Shown here piece after piece: positions 1 to 13,191 of a stretch of DNA of 64,000 bases (position 1 is the stretch's first letter; each line of letters starts with the position of its first letter). The notes beneath the pieces are model-generated. The model made no database searches. It was given only the letters and a program-made list of their open reading frames with translations, and was not told where the DNA came from. A program made the translations under genes and the position numbers. Source of the DNA: Scilla litardierei (Eukaryota > Streptophyta > Magnoliopsida > Asparagales > Asparagaceae); contig CM061133.1 in assembly GCA_030789695.1 (NCBI GenBank), positions 98,103,128-98,167,127 of the forward strand, read 5' to 3'.

Positions 1-737
1 TCCGCTTGGTTGTGCGCCGTTGGATCATGGATCAAGGGTTAAAGAGCAGCCACGTCGCCTCGTGCGAACGCGAATTCGAATCGCGTTCGTAAGTGATGCG
101 AGCCGTTCGATCGTTCATCGACAGCCCAGGACACGCCACGTCGCCTCGCGATGCCGTCGCTTCGTTCGCCGCTCCGCGCCGCTCGCGGCCGTTCGATGAT
201 GCGGGGTTGGGTCCGATGGCCGCCACGTGGAATCGCGAGACGCCTCCGCTTCTTCGTTTGCTGCGCGACCGTGATCCGTTCGATCGAAAATGTTCGGTCG
301 GGATGTTGCCGCGTGGCTTCATTTCGCTGAATGCTTCGACGTCGAGCGGGGCGTATTTCGTCCGTTCGATCCAAGAGACAGCGCTTTGGATCGTGACACG
401 TGGCGTCGTTTGATTGGCTGCCGAGAGTATTTTTGTATTTCTTCTGTATTTCTTCACTTTAAATGGTATTCTGCATTCAAAAATTCATAGAAATTAGCAC
501 AGATCTCAGAAAAATACAAATAAATAGTCGTTGGAATCGTGAGATCGAGACGGTGCTAGGAAAAATATAATAAGTGCATAAATACTTCATTAAATTCTGT
601 TTTGTGCACAAATAGTGTGTTTTCTCTAATAAATAAATGTGTAGAAAATACGTATGTACTAGAGACCAATATAGCATCATATGGGCACAAAATATTGCTA
701 GATGAGGGGTTAAATACGTAATATTCAACCCAAATCA
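1..737 (-). repeat. Athila 3' LTR (partial)
   Basis: Bases 1-737 align with 8754-9489. I count four substitutions and a one-base indel. All four substitutions are C/T or G/A; three are in CG and one in a CHG context, the pattern of methyl-cytosine decay. The LTR ends with CA on the plus strand at 737, next to the polypurine tract. The few changes indicate a recent insertion. Confidence 0.93.
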
Positions 738-2085
738 CACCCCCCAACTAGCGTTTTGCTAGTCTCTAGCAAAAAGGAGCGATTAAAAATACGCCTAGAT
801 CACCTTATCAGATCTCAAATCATTCACCGCCATACTACTACGACAAAAGAGATAACCAAACACTAATATCAATATTTCAAACTCATCAAGTGATGGTACT
901 TGTGGGTTCTCAAACATGAATGTCAAGCATCTCAAATGGTTATAAAATAGACTCAAATTCACTATCAATTACTTCATAGCTTATAGTACACAAAATCAAT
1001 GGCCCACACCGTTCAATCAAATATTTTAACTTGGAGCGTAGAAGTTTTCATGCAAAGCAAGCATCAAAAATAGGATGGTATCAAGACATACACACGTCAA
1101 TCTCTATTCATAGGAACTCACACCACATCTTGCGTTTTCTTTAAGCTTTGGAAGTTTTCTTGCCTCGCTAATCATGCACACTTATTCTCTATGTTCTTTC
1201 ACTTTTCTCCATAGTTCCGCGTAACGCGCATCAAGCAACATTCGCAGAAAAGTATATAACTTGGATCGCTCCATCAAATAATTGAGGTTCCGGTCAATGG
1301 CTCCCAAATCAGACGATAATAGGGCATTAGGCCAAGAAGGACCCCTCGGACTGTACTACTCAAGCCAACCAAGTTATTTCTTTAATAGCACATTTATTCA
1401 TCATTTTTTTTTCTCATTCATCTCATTTTTTCTTCTTTTGTGTGTGCATAAACAACTTGGCAAGATAACTTCCTATTCTTTAATTGTTCACAAGAATGGG
1501 TATCCTAATCATTTCAAATGACGTGGTACGTTTTTCTACCCAAAATCACACCAAGCATGCAAATGGCAATGAATACGAGATAAAGAACAATGCTCCAGTT
1601 AATTTATGAATTATTGGCACATGAATTTTGGTGTGTTCCAATGAAAGCATACCACTTGCTAATCCATAATTTCTAGATTCATTAAGTCGTCAATTAATCT
1701 TGCCATTGAGATGTGTAAAAAGAAATTCACCACAAGCACTCACATTCATGTAAAATGAGATTGAAATGTTGAATAATAGTGGTGGAGAAAATAAATCACG
1801 AGTGTACGGTGGTGAATAAATATCGAGAAATTTCATCACATGAGGGTCATTTCTAGGTAGAGATAGATTTTGGTGATATTTCTTAACTCAAAATTTTTTT
1901 TTTTTTCAATGCAGAAAGGGAACTAAAAAAATAAAATCCTAGAAGAAAAAGAAAAAGAAAATAAAAGTCCTAAAAGAAAAAGAAAAAGCAAATAAAAATC
2001 CTAAAAGTTATTTCCCTCCCCCCAACTTAAAATAGACATTGTCCTCAATGTTAGGAAGAGGGAATCATGGAAAGAACACACCTGA
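738..2085 (-). other. Athila 3' non-coding region with polypurine tract and internal PPT-like copy
   Basis: This 1.35-kb stretch lies between the integrase stop and the 3' LTR, where Athila elements often have an env-like region. No convincing long frame is present. The polypurine tract touches the LTR at 738-748 (minus GTTGGGGGGTG). A second near-identical tract lies at 2014-2026 (minus GTTGGGGGGAGGG), about 70 bases after the pol stop. A T-run and A-rich, lysine-codon-like repeats occur at 1889-2010. Confidence 0.75.
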
Positions 2086-5000
2086 TTAGTTCCCACCCGA
2101 AGGTGGGTCTGTGAGATCCATGGTGCTCGCTTCCTTGGTCCAAGGCTCGTGAAAATGTTTCAATCTCTGGCCATTCACCTTGAACTCGCTTCCATCTTTC
2201 TCATTTAGTAAGAGCACAGCGCCATGTGGGAAAACTTCTTTGACGACGAAAAGTCCATACCACCTAGAGCGAAGCTTCCCAGGAAAGATGTGCAGCCTGG
2301 AATTGTATAGGAGTACTTTTTGGCCTGGGGTGAACTCCCTCCTCAAGATCATCATGTCGTGGACGGATTTCATCCTCTCTTTTGATATTTTAGCGTTGTC
2401 GTACGCATTTCTCCTCAACTCCTCTAGCTCCAACAATTGTAACCTGCGAGAAGAAAAAGAGACATCAGTATCAAAATTCATTTTCTTTATAGCCCAATAA
2501 GATCTATGCTCTATCTCAACAGGTAAGTGACAAGACTTCCCAAAAACTAGACGGTACGGTGACATCCCCAAAATTGTTTTGTAGGCCGTCCTGTAGGCCC
2601 ACAACGCTTCAGGTAAGCGCAAACTCCAATCTTTTCTTGATGGATTCACCGTTTTCTGCAAAATTCCTTTGATCTCTCTATTTGCCAACTCTGCTTGACC
2701 ATTGGTTTGGGGGTGGTACGGAGTAGAAACCTTATGTGTGACCCCAAACCTCTTCATTAAAGTGGCGAACATGCGATTGCAAAAGTGAGACCCTCCATCA
2801 CTGATCAAGGCCTTGGGCACTCCAAACCTAGAGAAAATATTCTCTTTGAGGAACTTAAGCACAACAGAAGTGTCGTTCGACCTGCAAGGAATAGCTTCCA
2901 CCCATTTAGAAACATAATCAATACAAACCAAAATATAGGCATATCCAAATGAAGGTGGGAAAGGTCCCATGAAGTCTATGCCCCAACAATCAAATATTTC
3001 AATCTCTAAAATGGGGTTCAGAGGCATCATGTTACGTTTAGTAATACCCCCTAATTGTTGGCATGCAGCACAAGTCTTGCAATAATGAAATGTGTCTTTA
3101 AACATAGATGGCCAATAAAAGCCACATTGCGAGATTTTTGCCACAGTTTTGTTCGCTGAAAAGTGTCCACCACATACCCCATCATGGCAAAATTGTATCA
3201 CACTGGTTATTTCATGATCAGGAATGCATCTCCTAACAATTTGGTCACTACAATATTTATATAAGTACGGATCATCAAAGAAGAAATATTTTACCTCGTA
3301 CTTGAACCGTTTAAAATCTTGAAGAGACCAAGTGTCAGGGGTCTTACCAGTTACCAGATAATTAACGATATCAGCATACCATGGAGAGGTGGAGACGCTA
3401 AAAAGATGCTCGTCGGGAAAGGAGTCCTTCAAAGGCACATCCGCTGAATCAAGGCCTACTGTCAAACGTGATAAATGGTCAGCTACTAGATTCTCCACGC
3501 CTTTCTTGTCCTTGATTGTGACATTGAACTCCTGCAACAATAAAATCCATTGTATCAATCGAGGCTTAGCATCTTTTTTAGATAATAAATATTTTAAAGC
3601 AGAGTGATCAGTATATATCAAAATTGGTGATCCTAAAATATAGCTCCTGAATTTTTCCAACGCAAAGACTACTGCCAGCAACTCCTTCTCTGTTGTTGTA
3701 TAATTCCTTTGAGCGTCATTTAATGTCTTGCTGGCGTAGTAAATCACTACTGGAATTTTGTCTTTTCTTTGGCCTAGGACTGCACCAACTGCGTAATTGC
3801 TTGCGTCACACATTATTTCAAATGGTAGGGACCAGTCTGGCACCTGCAAAATAGGAGCAGAAATCAGCAACTTCTTTAAAGTTTCAAAAGAAAGTTGACA
3901 CTCAGGTGTCCAAATAAAGTCCACATTTAAAGTAAGTAAGTTGCAAAGAGGGCGAGATATAGCGCTAAAATCTTTGATGAACCGCCTATAAAATCCTGCA
4001 TGTCCCAAAAATGATCTGATGTCCTTCACGCATTTAGGACTTGGTAGCTTCTCAATTACTGCTACCTTGGCTCTGTCTACCTGTATACCATCTTTTGAAA
4101 CCAGGTGACCTAGGACAAGTCCCTCTGTGGTCATAAAATGACACTTCTCCCAATTCAATAGGAGGTTCTTTTCAATGCACCTGTCAAGAACAAGAGCCAA
4201 GTTAGCCAAACAATCATGAAAAGAGCTACCATATACTGAAAAATCATCCATAAATACCTCAACGATTTTCTCAACCATATCATCAAAAATACTGAGCATG
4301 CATCGCTGAAAAGTAGCTGGAGCATTACATAAACCAAACGACATTCGTTTAAATGCAAAAGTACCAAAGGGACAGGTAAAAGTGGTCTTTTCCTGGTCCT
4401 CAGGTGCAATCTCAATCTGGTAATAACCTGAATAACCGTCTAGAAAGCAATAATATTCATGTCCAGCTACCCTCTCCAAAATTTGGTCAAGAAATGGAAG
4501 AGGGAAATGATCTTTTCTAGTTCTAGAATTCAACTTCCTATAGTCTATGCACATCCTCCAACCTGTGGTGGCTCTAACTGGGATAAGCTCATTATTCTCA
4601 TTTTTAACCACGGTGAGGCCAGACTTTTTAGGAACAACCTGTGTAGGGCTAACCCACTTGCTGTCAGAAATAGGATAAATAATGCCTGCATCCAATAATT
4701 TTAAAACCTCGCCTTTCACCACTTCTTTTAATGTTGGATTTAACCTACGTTGCATTTCTCTAGTGGGTTTGGCGTCATCCTCTAAATAAATGTGATGCAT
4801 GCATACAATAGGGCTTATACCTTTAATGTCAGCAATGGACCAACCAATAGCACCTCTATGTTTCCTCAGCACATCAAGTAATGAGCTTTCCTGCTCTAAA
4901 GAAAGTTTAGAAGATATTACCACAGGGAAGCTGTTTTCATCGCCAAGAAAAGCATACTTAAGATAGTCAGGAAGTGGCTTCAACTCTGGCTTTGGATCCT

Positions 5001-7548
5001 CCACCTCAGACGAAATTTGAATTGATGCATTAGGTGGCAAAGCCTCGAACCTAGGCTCCCATACCGCATTGAGCTCCTTCACGTTCTCCTGCACAAAAGA
5101 TATGTCATCAGAATCACCAATAAAAGTCTCAACAATAGAAGCATCATCACAAAATTCAGAACAAATATAATCATCCACCAACGAATCAATCATATGCACC
5201 CTCTCAATCTCATCATCCACATGTGGCAACTTGCAAGTATTAAAAATATTCAAGTCCAAAGTCATGTTGCCAAAAGTTAGTTTCAGTTGACCATCTCTAC
5301 AATTTATTAAAGCATTGCATGTAGCTAGGAATGGTCTACCTAGGATGATAGGAGTAGCATTGGCAGTTTGGGGTCCCTGGATGTCTAGAACTATAAAGTC
5401 CGCAGGGTAGTAAAATTTGTCCACCTGAACGAGGACATCCTCAATGCATCCCTTAGGAACTTTAATAGATCTATCAGCTAGTTGTAATATAACAGATGTA
5501 GGCTTTAGCTGTCCTAACCCAAGCTGCACAAAAATAGGATATGGCAATATATTGAGACTAGATCCTAAATCCAATAAAGCATTTCCAATTTTCTTAGTGC
5601 CAATGGTGCAAGTGATGGTGGGTGATCCAGGGTCTCTAAATTTAGGTGGTGTATTTTGTTGCACAATAGAGCTAACCTGTTCAGTCAAGAATGCTTTCTT
5701 TTTCACATTTAACTTTCTTTTAACAGTGCACAAATCTTTTAGAAATTTAGCATAGGCAGGTATTTGATTAATAGCATCGAGCAATGGAATGTTGATCTGG
5801 CACTTCTGAAAAATTTCACGAATTTCATTTTGATACTTATCTTTATTTTTCTGAAGTAGCCGCTGAGGGAAAGGCGCTGCAGGTACGTATGCTGCGGGTT
5901 CCTTCTCTTTAATGACATTTTTGCAAGGCGCTGCAGGTACGTATGCTGCGGGTTCCTTCTCTTTAATGACATTTTTGCTCAAACCCACTTCCGTGCTCTT
6001 TTCCTGCAGCTCCTCTTGCTCTTGAATTTCCTCTTGCTGGATCTGAATTTCCTCTTCCTGCTCAGCTTGTTTGCTCGGTGGATCAGGCTTTTGAATCTCT
6101 TTTCCACTCCTCAAAGTGGACACCGCTTGGCAAGGCTTCATATTATTTCCTGCAGAAGAAGATGAGCCCATATTAGGATTTGGAATTGACTGAGATGGAA
6201 GCTTACCTTTTTCTAATGTCGCTGTAAGCCTCGCCAAGCTCTCGCTCATCTGCTGATTCTGAGTCTGCTGAGCCTGAAATTGAGCCTGCTGCTGCTGCAT
6301 CTGGGCTTGTTGCAATTGGATAAGCTGCTGAAGCGCATCGCCAAATGGTTGCATCTGCTGTTGTTGCACTGGCTCAGGGTCCCTCCTCTGGTTCCCACCT
6401 TGATAGTAGTTGTTGTTGTATTGAGGTTGTCGGAACGGAGGGGGAGCCTGCTGCTGCTGAGTCTGCTGATTGGGGCCCCAGTTCAAGTTTGGATTGTTGC
6501 GCCACCCCTTGTTGGAATTGAAGTTCTGATAGTTCGAAGAAACTTGATTCACCCCAGTAGGATTTCCTAACATGCTCTTTAAGGCTGGAAGTGTAGGACA
6601 GGCACTAGTGTCGTGGCCACCAACGTCGCAAAGTGCGCAAATCTGCTCTATCTCGACTGCCTTGGCCTCTTTCAAATTCATTGCATGAAGCTTGTTTGAG
6701 ATCATGGCCTCCATCTTTGCCTCCAACGCATCCTCTTGCTTCAAATTATAAGTCACTCCTCGTGTAGGCTGGGATGGTGCAGAATGGCCTCCTCTCTCGT
6801 AGTCTGAAGTGGTGTCCCATGTCTGTGCATTCTCTGCTATCTCCTCCAGGTACGTCCAAGCTTCGTCTGGCTCTTTATCAAAGAATCCTCCATTGCACAT
6901 CATCTCTACAAATTGCTTCATTTGCGGCTGCAGTCCATCGTAGAAGAAGCCAATAATCCTGCTTTTGTCGAAGCCATTGTGCGGACATGCGAGCAGCAAC
7001 TCATTGAACCTTTCAAATGCCTGGTAGAATGTTTCTTCGCTTTTCTGGGCAAAGTTCATAATCTGCCGCTTCAGTCCCTGTGTCCTGTGAATAGGAAAAA
7101 ACTTCTTTAGAAATTCAGCCTGCAAATCAATCCATGTAGTAATAGAGCGTGATGGCAATGCATTCAACCAATTCTTAGCTTTGTCTTTCAATGAGAATGG
7201 GAACAGTTTAAGATATATCGTATCCTCGCTAGTTTTCCCATCAAAGCATGTCAAGCAAACCTCCTCAAATCCTTTAATATGAAGATATGGATTTTCCTTG
7301 TCTAACCCATGAAAGGTGGGTAAGAGTTGGATCACCCCAGGTTTAAAATTGAAAGAATTTGCATCGGCAGGTAGAACAAAGCATGAAGCAGTGCTAGTCC
7401 TAGTGGGTCGAAGTAAATCTTTTAAAGTCCTAGGCACTCCAGGTTGCACATTATTCTCGTTATTGTTGCTAAAATTTTCATCCATATTATTATTAGCCAT
7501 ATCAAAACGTCGAGTCAACCTATGTGTCCTAGGAGTCCTATGCCACAT
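2086..7548 (-). CDS. Athila gag-pol polyprotein, intact
   Basis: This is a single uninterrupted 1820-codon frame. Order: retrotransposon Gag (residues about 95-250), a CCHC zinc knuckle ([14 protein letters not shown], 304-317), a glutamine-rich linker (about 360-440), aspartic protease (DLGSS near 659), reverse transcriptase with an FMDD active site (near 1100), RNase H starting with the MCDAS aspartate (near 1245), then integrase. Integrase has an HHCC zinc module (about 1465-1500) and Asp, Asp and Glu at about 1524, 1583 and 1619. It encodes everything for reverse transcription and integration except an envelope. Translation could start at 7548 or at the second Met (7500). A 54-bp tandem duplication (5871-5978) repeats 18 residues in the Gag-protease linker. 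The lack of stops, with near-identical LTRs, suggests it may still be functional; activity is not shown. Confidence 0.95.
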   Translation of the reverse strand: MWHRTPRTHRLTRRFDMANNNMDENFSNNNENNVQPGVPRTLKDLLRPTRTSTASCFVLPADANSFNFKPGVIQLLPTFHGLDKENPYLHIKGFEEVCLTCFDGKTSEDTIYLKLFPFSLKDKAKNWLNALPSRSITTWIDLQAEFLKKFFPIHRTQGLKRQIMNFAQKSEETFYQAFERFNELLLACPHNGFDKSRIIGFFYDGLQPQMKQFVEMMCNGGFFDKEPDEAWTYLEEIAENAQTWDTTSDYERGGHSAPSQPTRGVTYNLKQEDALEAKMEAMISNKLHAMNLKEAKAVEIEQICALCDVGGHDTSACPTLPALKSMLGNPTGVNQVSSNYQNFNSNKGWRNNPNLNWGPNQQTQQQQAPPPFRQPQYNNNYYQGGNQRRDPEPVQQQQMQPFGDALQQLIQLQQAQMQQQQAQFQAQQTQNQQMSESLARLTATLEKGKLPSQSIPNPNMGSSSSAGNNMKPCQAVSTLRSGKEIQKPDPPSKQAEQEEEIQIQQEEIQEQEELQEKSTEVGLSKNVIKEKEPAAYVPAAPCKNVIKEKEPAAYVPAAPFPQRLLQKNKDKYQNEIREIFQKCQINIPLLDAINQIPAYAKFLKDLCTVKRKLNVKKKAFLTEQVSSIVQQNTPPKFRDPGSPTITCTIGTKKIGNALLDLGSSLNILPYPIFVQLGLGQLKPTSVILQLADRSIKVPKGCIEDVLVQVDKFYYPADFIVLDIQGPQTANATPIILGRPFLATCNALINCRDGQLKLTFGNMTLDLNIFNTCKLPHVDDEIERVHMIDSLVDDYICSEFCDDASIVETFIGDSDDISFVQENVKELNAVWEPRFEALPPNASIQISSEVEDPKPELKPLPDYLKYAFLGDENSFPVVISSKLSLEQESSLLDVLRKHRGAIGWSIADIKGISPIVCMHHIYLEDDAKPTREMQRRLNPTLKEVVKGEVLKLLDAGIIYPISDSKWVSPTQVVPKKSGLTVVKNENNELIPVRATTGWRMCIDYRKLNSRTRKDHFPLPFLDQILERVAGHEYYCFLDGYSGYYQIEIAPEDQEKTTFTCPFGTFAFKRMSFGLCNAPATFQRCMLSIFDDMVEKIVEVFMDDFSVYGSSFHDCLANLALVLDRCIEKNLLLNWEKCHFMTTEGLVLGHLVSKDGIQVDRAKVAVIEKLPSPKCVKDIRSFLGHAGFYRRFIKDFSAISRPLCNLLTLNVDFIWTPECQLSFETLKKLLISAPILQVPDWSLPFEIMCDASNYAVGAVLGQRKDKIPVVIYYASKTLNDAQRNYTTTEKELLAVVFALEKFRSYILGSPILIYTDHSALKYLLSKKDAKPRLIQWILLLQEFNVTIKDKKGVENLVADHLSRLTVGLDSADVPLKDSFPDEHLFSVSTSPWYADIVNYLVTGKTPDTWSLQDFKRFKYEVKYFFFDDPYLYKYCSDQIVRRCIPDHEITSVIQFCHDGVCGGHFSANKTVAKISQCGFYWPSMFKDTFHYCKTCAACQQLGGITKRNMMPLNPILEIEIFDCWGIDFMGPFPPSFGYAYILVCIDYVSKWVEAIPCRSNDTSVVLKFLKENIFSRFGVPKALISDGGSHFCNRMFATLMKRFGVTHKVSTPYHPQTNGQAELANREIKGILQKTVNPSRKDWSLRLPEALWAYRTAYKTILGMSPYRLVFGKSCHLPVEIEHRSYWAIKKMNFDTDVSFSSRRLQLLELEELRRNAYDNAKISKERMKSVHDMMILRREFTPGQKVLLYNSRLHIFPGKLRSRWYGLFVVKEVFPHGAVLLLNEKDGSEFKVNGQRLKHFHEPWTKEASTMDLTDPPSGGN
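5871..5978. repeat. 54-bp perfect tandem duplication in Athila gag-pol
   Basis: Two identical 54-bp units (5871-5924, 5925-5978) duplicate 18 codons in frame in the linker before protease. Because the copies are identical, the duplication is recent. Confidence 0.95.
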
Positions 7549-7664
7549 ACACTAGCACAAATATTATTTTTTTTTATATGAAAGCAAACAAAAGTTTATA
7601 TACAATAAAGTGGAAGGATCTCACCGAAGGTCCTCTGAATGAAATAAACCGTAGTAACAAACCG

Positions 7665-7685
7665 TTCTCCCCGGCAACGGCGCCA
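7665..7685 (-). other. Athila primer-binding site (tRNA-Asp)
   Basis: Read on the minus strand, TGGCGCCGTTGCCGGGGA starts six bases inside the 5' LTR. It is complementary to the 3' end of plant tRNA-Asp(GUC) as I recall it (CCCCGGCAACGGCGCCA), the primer usual for Athila. The leader to the first Met (7549-7664) has no other feature I recognise. Confidence 0.9.
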
Positions 7686-7691
7686 AAAACT

Positions 7692-9489
7692 TGGTGGGCT
7701 CCGAAAGGTGCTTCTCTCAAGCGCAAGAGTCCGTTCAAGTAGTAAATCCTGGGAGTCCAGGTGTCGAATCCTCGGGAGAATCTGTTGAAACCACAAGTCC
7801 AAATCAAATAGAGTAACTACGAATAAAATCTAAGCACTTTAATAGTGATGGTGAAGGTGGTATGAAAAGTGTGTGATGATGGAATTGTTACGTGCGAACA
7901 ACGAACTCTAATTTGTGAAAAATAGATATAAAAGGCATGTACATGGCATGGGTTCATTAGGATCAGCGAATCGTAAGCTTTGGTTGATCAATTATAACAC
8001 AACGAACCCTCCTTTTGGGAGCGAATCGTCGGAAGATGTCCTTTTGGGAGTTAACGCGTCAATTCTAATAATATATCGCTAAAGTTGTAAACGTATATAT
8101 GAAGTATGAAGCTCTCTTTTGGAGAGATCAAATCTCACCCTTGTGGGGTGATCATCTACTTAGAACAATTCTTTTGGAATACGAAATAGTAGATTTAAGA
8201 GCGACGATTAAAACTTTAGCAAATACAACGATTAAGCGCAATAACACAACCAAAGAATACGATTCACATCACCTAATTAATCCATACCATGCACAAAAAT
8301 ATTTAGCTACTCATGGTGCAGAAATACACAATTTTCAGATTCAAATTCATAAGTTTCATAGCAAAATACGGAAGTTTAGAGGCAAAATACAAGCTAAAAC
8401 ACCCAAATACAAGCTAAAGTTGAAGAGAATATCACCAAATCTCTCTGAAAAGTCTTCAAAACTCTCTGGAAATTAGAAACTAGGCTCTGGAATTTTACAG
8501 AATTTTTGCAGAAGAAAATACGGCTTCTAAGTGCTCCAATACGCCAATTATACGCCCAAAAACCCTAGAATACGCTTAAATAATAAGATTGCGGGTTTAT
8601 TGGGCTTAACGGGTTCAAACCCGCACAGTAATCGCGCCCGAACTGATCGCTGCCGTTGATCCAAAGCGGAGCAATTTGAGGCCGTTCATCGCAGCGGGAT
8701 CGGACCACGCAGCGACACGTGGGCTTTAAATTTCGTGCCACGCCCGCTTCGCATCCGCTTGGTTGTGCGCCGTTGGATCATGGATCAAGGGTTAAAGAGT
8801 AGCCATGTCGCCTCGTGCGAACGCGAATTCGAATCGCGTTCGTAAGTGATGCGAGCCGTTCGATCGTTCATCGACAGCCCAGGACACGCCACGTCGCCTC
8901 GCGATGCCGTCGCTTCGTTCGCCGCTCCGCGCCGCTCGCGGCCGTTCGATGATGCGGGGTTGGGTCCGATGGCCGCCACGTGGAATCGCGAGACGCCTCC
9001 GCTTCTTCGTTTGCTGTGCGACCGTGATCCGTTCGATCGAAAATGTTCGGTCGGGATGTTGCCGCGTGGCTTCATTCGCTGAATGCTTCGACGTCGAGCG
9101 GGGCGTATTTCGTCCGTTCGATCCAAGAGACAGCGCTTTGGATCGTGACACGTGGCGTCGTTTGATTGGCTGCCGAGAGTATTTTTGTATTTCTTCTGTA
9201 TTTCTTCACTTTAAATGGTATTCTGCATTCAAAAATTCATAGAAATTAGCACAGATCTCAGAAAAATACAAATAAATAGTCGTTGGAATCGTGAGATCGA
9301 GACGGTGCTAGGAAAAATATAATAAGTGCATAAATACTTCATTAAATTCTGTTTTGTGCACAAATAGTGTGTTTTCTCTAATAAATAAATGTGTAGAAAA
9401 TACGTATGTACTAGAGACCAATATAGCATCATATGGGCACAAAATATTGCTAGATGAGGGGTTAAATACATAATATTCAACCCAAATCA
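7692..9489 (-). repeat. Athila 5' LTR (complete, 1798 bp)
   Basis: It runs from TGGTGGGCTCC (plus strand, 7692) to CAAATCA (9489), so it starts TG and ends CA on the element strand. It should carry promoter and polyadenylation signals. Short frames inside it are not conserved genes. About 8600-9170 is CG-rich and the rest AT-rich. Confidence 0.92.
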
Positions 9490-12044
9490 CCTAGGTCTTT
9501 CATTTCAAAAGTATGTTTTAGGCTTTCAGATATCTCATTGATTTCTGCAGGAGATCCTATGAGATTTAAGTCATCAACATATACTGCTATGATGACGAAT
9601 TCTGTTCCCATTCTTTTGATTAAAGATACATGGGCAGACTTCATTATTTGTGAATCCTTGCTGTGCAAGGAAATCACTAAGTCTGTTACACCACATTTTG
9701 CCTGATTGCTTTAGACCATATAATAATCTATGCAGCATTACAGAAAATACGTCCCGAGGTATCTCTTTCATCTCTGGGGATAGATTAAACCCATCAGGAA
9801 GTCTCATATAGATATTTTTATCTATATCGCCATATAGATATGCAGTCACAACGTCCATGAGCTGCATTTCTAGGCTTTCCAGAGAGGTTAGGCTTATTAA
9901 AAATCGGAATGTGTTCGCATCCATGACCGGGGAATATGTACCTTCGTAATCAATCCCCGGTCATGAGAAAAACCCTGGGCTACAAGGTGTGCCTTGTAGC
10001 GAACGGTCACATTATCTTCATTTCTTTTTCTTATGAAAACCCACTTATATCCCACAAGCTTTACACCTACTGGTATTTGGACTACTGGTCCAAAGACTTT
10101 GCGTTTCAAGAGTGAGTCCAGCTCTACTCTTATTGCCACTTCCCACTTTGGCCAATCATCTCTGCGTTTATATTCCGCTAGAGATCGTGGTTCGATGTCA
10201 TCGTCATATTCAGTGACGTGAACGGCAATATCGAACGCAAAATCGTCGTCGACGACTGTGCTATGTCTGTCCAGTACCTCTCTAGTACGTACAAAATTTA
10301 ATGATGTTTCTCCTATTGTTTCCTCTACATGCGAAATAAGGAGGAGAGAAGTAGCTGGTCTGAGCTCAGCATCCTGTGGAGGGATAATCTTATTATCTCC
10401 AGGAATCTTCATCTTTCGAGGAACTTTATCTTTCAAACCTGGTGGGCGTCCTCTTTTCAATTGAGGTACAGCCAATTCTGTTGCTGGTGGATTGCATCTA
10501 TCTATGGGGATGTCAATCCTAGCTGGCGTATTAGCAGCAGGGACGTGTGAACGGACAATCTTTTGGTTGTCCGCGAACTTATCCGGTAAAAGATGTACTG
10601 TATTCTGAATGTGAAAGATCTTCAGGATCTCATCTTCACACAGATTAGTACGTGGATCATATAGGGACAAAGACTTCTGGTCCCAACTAATGGTCTCAGT
10701 AGCTTCAGGCTTCTTAAACTGTGTACCTAGTTTAGGAAAAAATTTCTCATCAAATTCACAGTCAGCAAAACGTGCCTTGAATGCGTCTCCCGTGAGGAGT
10801 TCAAGGTATCCGATAATAGAGGGTGAATCAAACCCAATATAGATATCTAGACGACGCTAAGGACCCATTTTGGTCCTTTGAGGTGGTGCTATTGGGAATA
10901 TACCGCACAACCAAACACTCTCAAATGAGAGATATCCGGAGGTGCGCCATATGCAAGTTGCATCTTGGATAATGTATGACCTCCAGAGGGTCTTATCCTA
11001 ATAAGTGATGCGGCATGTAAAATAGCATGTCCCAAGCATCCACCGGCAACTGGGATTGCATAAGCAATGGACGTGCAATCCGTTGGAGTCTCTTTATAAG
11101 GGACTCAGCTAATCTGTTTTGGGTGTGAACATGTGCTACAGGATGTTCAACTTCAATACCCATTGCCCGGCAATAGTCTTCGAAGACTTGTGAATTAAAT
11201 TCGCCCGCATTATCAAGAAGTAGTTTCTTGATATGGTTATCGGGGAAATGAGCCCGCAACCTTATTATTTGTGCCAATAGCTTTGGAAAAGCTAGGTTGC
11301 GGGTGGACAAGAGGCACACATAAGTCCATTTAGTTGATGCATCAATCAGTACCATGAAGTACCGAAATGGGCCACTTGCGGGGTGAATAGGTCCGCAAAT
11401 GTCACCATGAATTCTCTCAAGGAAGCCAGGAGACTCTAATCTCACTTTCAGGAGGGAGGGTATCGTTATAAGTTTTCCCTTGAAACAAGGGGGACAAGGA
11501 AATTCACTCTTATGAAGAATCTTCATGTTCTTCAATTTATGTCCACAGGATTCAGTGATGATGCGTCCCATCATTGCCGATCCAGGGTGACCAAGTCTGT
11601 TGTGCCAGAGTTGGAACTCTGGCAGTGATGGGCACGTCTGGTGCTCAGTCATATTGGCTTCTATTGGTTGAATGTATGTATGGTAGAGATCCGACGGGAG
11701 TCCCTTGAATCCCTCGCAGATGATCTTCTGGTCATATTTTTGATGAGTTACATACAGATATTCAACCTTATTTTCATCTCTGGTTTCTAAGTGTATCCGT
11801 TTAAACAAATGTCCTTGAAACTTAAGAGATTCCTATTTGATTTAGGAGAGAATAATGCATTCTTTATCCGAAGTCTTGTGTTATTTGGGAGCAATATTAT
11901 TGCTTCACCAGATCCTTCGATTATTTTGGACAGTCCTGAAATTGTGTTAACAGGACCATCATATTCATTTATGTTATTAAAATAGCAATGTTCACAAAGG
12001 ATTGTGTGCGTCGAGGCACTGTCCACTAGGCACTCATACTTCAT
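9490..12044 (-). pseudogene. Copia-1 protease, integrase and partial reverse transcriptase
   Basis: Broken pieces in pol order: protease with VDSAST (about 12020), the pre-integrase LWHNRLGH zinc region (about 11600), integrase core with DICGP and LDNAGEF (11430-11200), integrase C-terminal part, then reverse transcriptase up to YVDD (about 9575). The frame changes at about 11800, 11010, 10670, 9910 and 9670. The integrase Glu region reads HTQNRLAES where Copia-2 has HTQNGLAES. It cannot encode a working polyprotein. Similarity to Copia-2 is high throughout, so the family call is firm. Confidence 0.9.
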
Positions 12045-12171
12045 CTATATAAGCAAAAACGAAATTTCATTTGAGTAAATGTAAAATGACATTCCAAAAT
12101 AAAAGTTCGTACTAAAGCAAACAAAAGATGAAGCTATATGTAATTTTAAATGCATAGATAAAAGATGAAGC

Positions 12172-13191
12172 TCAATCGAGCAGGTCGTCGTTCTCGAAGT
12201 CTTTTGCAGTGAACATCGTTGGCAGCTGAACAGCCACCAAGTTTGTTGCAGGCAGAGACTTCTGGCTCGCCTGATATAGTTCCTGAAGGTAGCGAGGAGT
12301 GCAGCAGTTTCTGGACCAATGTCCAGTCATGACACATCTATGGCATTTATCCTCCCAGTTCTTCTTTGGAATTGACACTTGACTAGTGTTCTGCTTCCAT
12401 GAGAAGTTTCTATTTCCTTTATTGTTGTTGTTGGACGGGGGTGCTGCTCCTCGTGATTGTTTCATTACAGCTTTCCCTTTGTTATTTTTAGTCTTCTTCT
12501 TGTTTTTCCACTTCTGGGGAGAAACGTGGTGGGCTTCAGGGATAGGGACAGTGCCAGCTGGACGTAAATTATGAGTAGTGAGTAGTAAATCTCGATTCTG
12601 CTCTGCCCTAAGGAGGCAAGAGATCAAATCAGAGAATTTCTTGAAGTTGCGTTCACGATACTGCTACATGAGAATTGCATCTTTTTCGTGAAACGAGGTA
12701 AATGTCTTTTCCAACATGCGTTGTTCTGTCACTTCTTCACCGCACAACTTCAGGCGTGAGGTGATATTATGAAGTGCAGAGTTATACTCAGCGACGGACT
12801 TATAGTCCTGAAGTTTGATGTTTTTCCACTCATAACTGGCACGCGGTAATATTACATCAATTTGATGTTTATACCGTGCCTCCAGCGTTGTCCACAGCTC
12901 CATTGGATCCTCTACCGTTAGGTATTCGGCCTTTAAGGTCCAATCTATATGTCTCCTTATATAGATAATGGCTTTCGCCTTATCTACGTCAGAGACAGTG
13001 GTAGGAGTGCTGCTAGATGTAGCAGAAGTATCGACCGTTACTGGGGCCGATGAAGGAGCCAAAATTGAGCCAAGGAGGGCCATCGAACGCAAGTGGAACT
13101 TCAGGTCCACTCGCCAACTCAGGTAATTTTTCCCTGCAGTATCAAGGACCTCGAAATCGACGCTTGCCAATTTTGCCATATATTTATGCAA
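12172..13191 (-). pseudogene. Copia-1 gag (UBN2-type) with internal stop
   Basis: It starts at 13191 with MAKLASVDFEVLD and ends with ENDDLLD at 12172, as in Copia-2 gag. A CAG-to-TAG change gives a stop at 12664. Near the end is a CCHC knuckle, CHRCVMTGHWSRNC, in a basic, Asn-rich tail that would bind RNA. The first 175 codons have the UBN2-type capsid fold wording. Not functional as it stands. Confidence 0.88.

Larger units (their letters stand above)
1..9489 (-). mobile_element. Athila-type Ty3/Gypsy retrotransposon, 3' end cut by the window
   Basis: Order on the minus strand is 5' LTR (7692-9489), tRNA-Asp primer-binding site, one long gag-pol frame, polypurine tract and 3' LTR (1-737, continuing left of the window). 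The LTR has TG/CA ends and is about 1.8 kb. The reverse transcriptase wording, the tRNA-Asp PBS and the long non-coding stretch after integrase point to the Athila group; this is from family knowledge. Right of the 5' LTR the sequence passes directly into Copia pol at CCTAG (9490), so the element inserted into Copia-1. The matching left flank and target duplication lie outside the window. Confidence 0.93.

Noticed and set aside
32..457. Frames of 106-141 codons in the Athila LTR
   Set aside because: Three overlapping frames in CG-rich LTR DNA, broken by the one-base indel in the other LTR.
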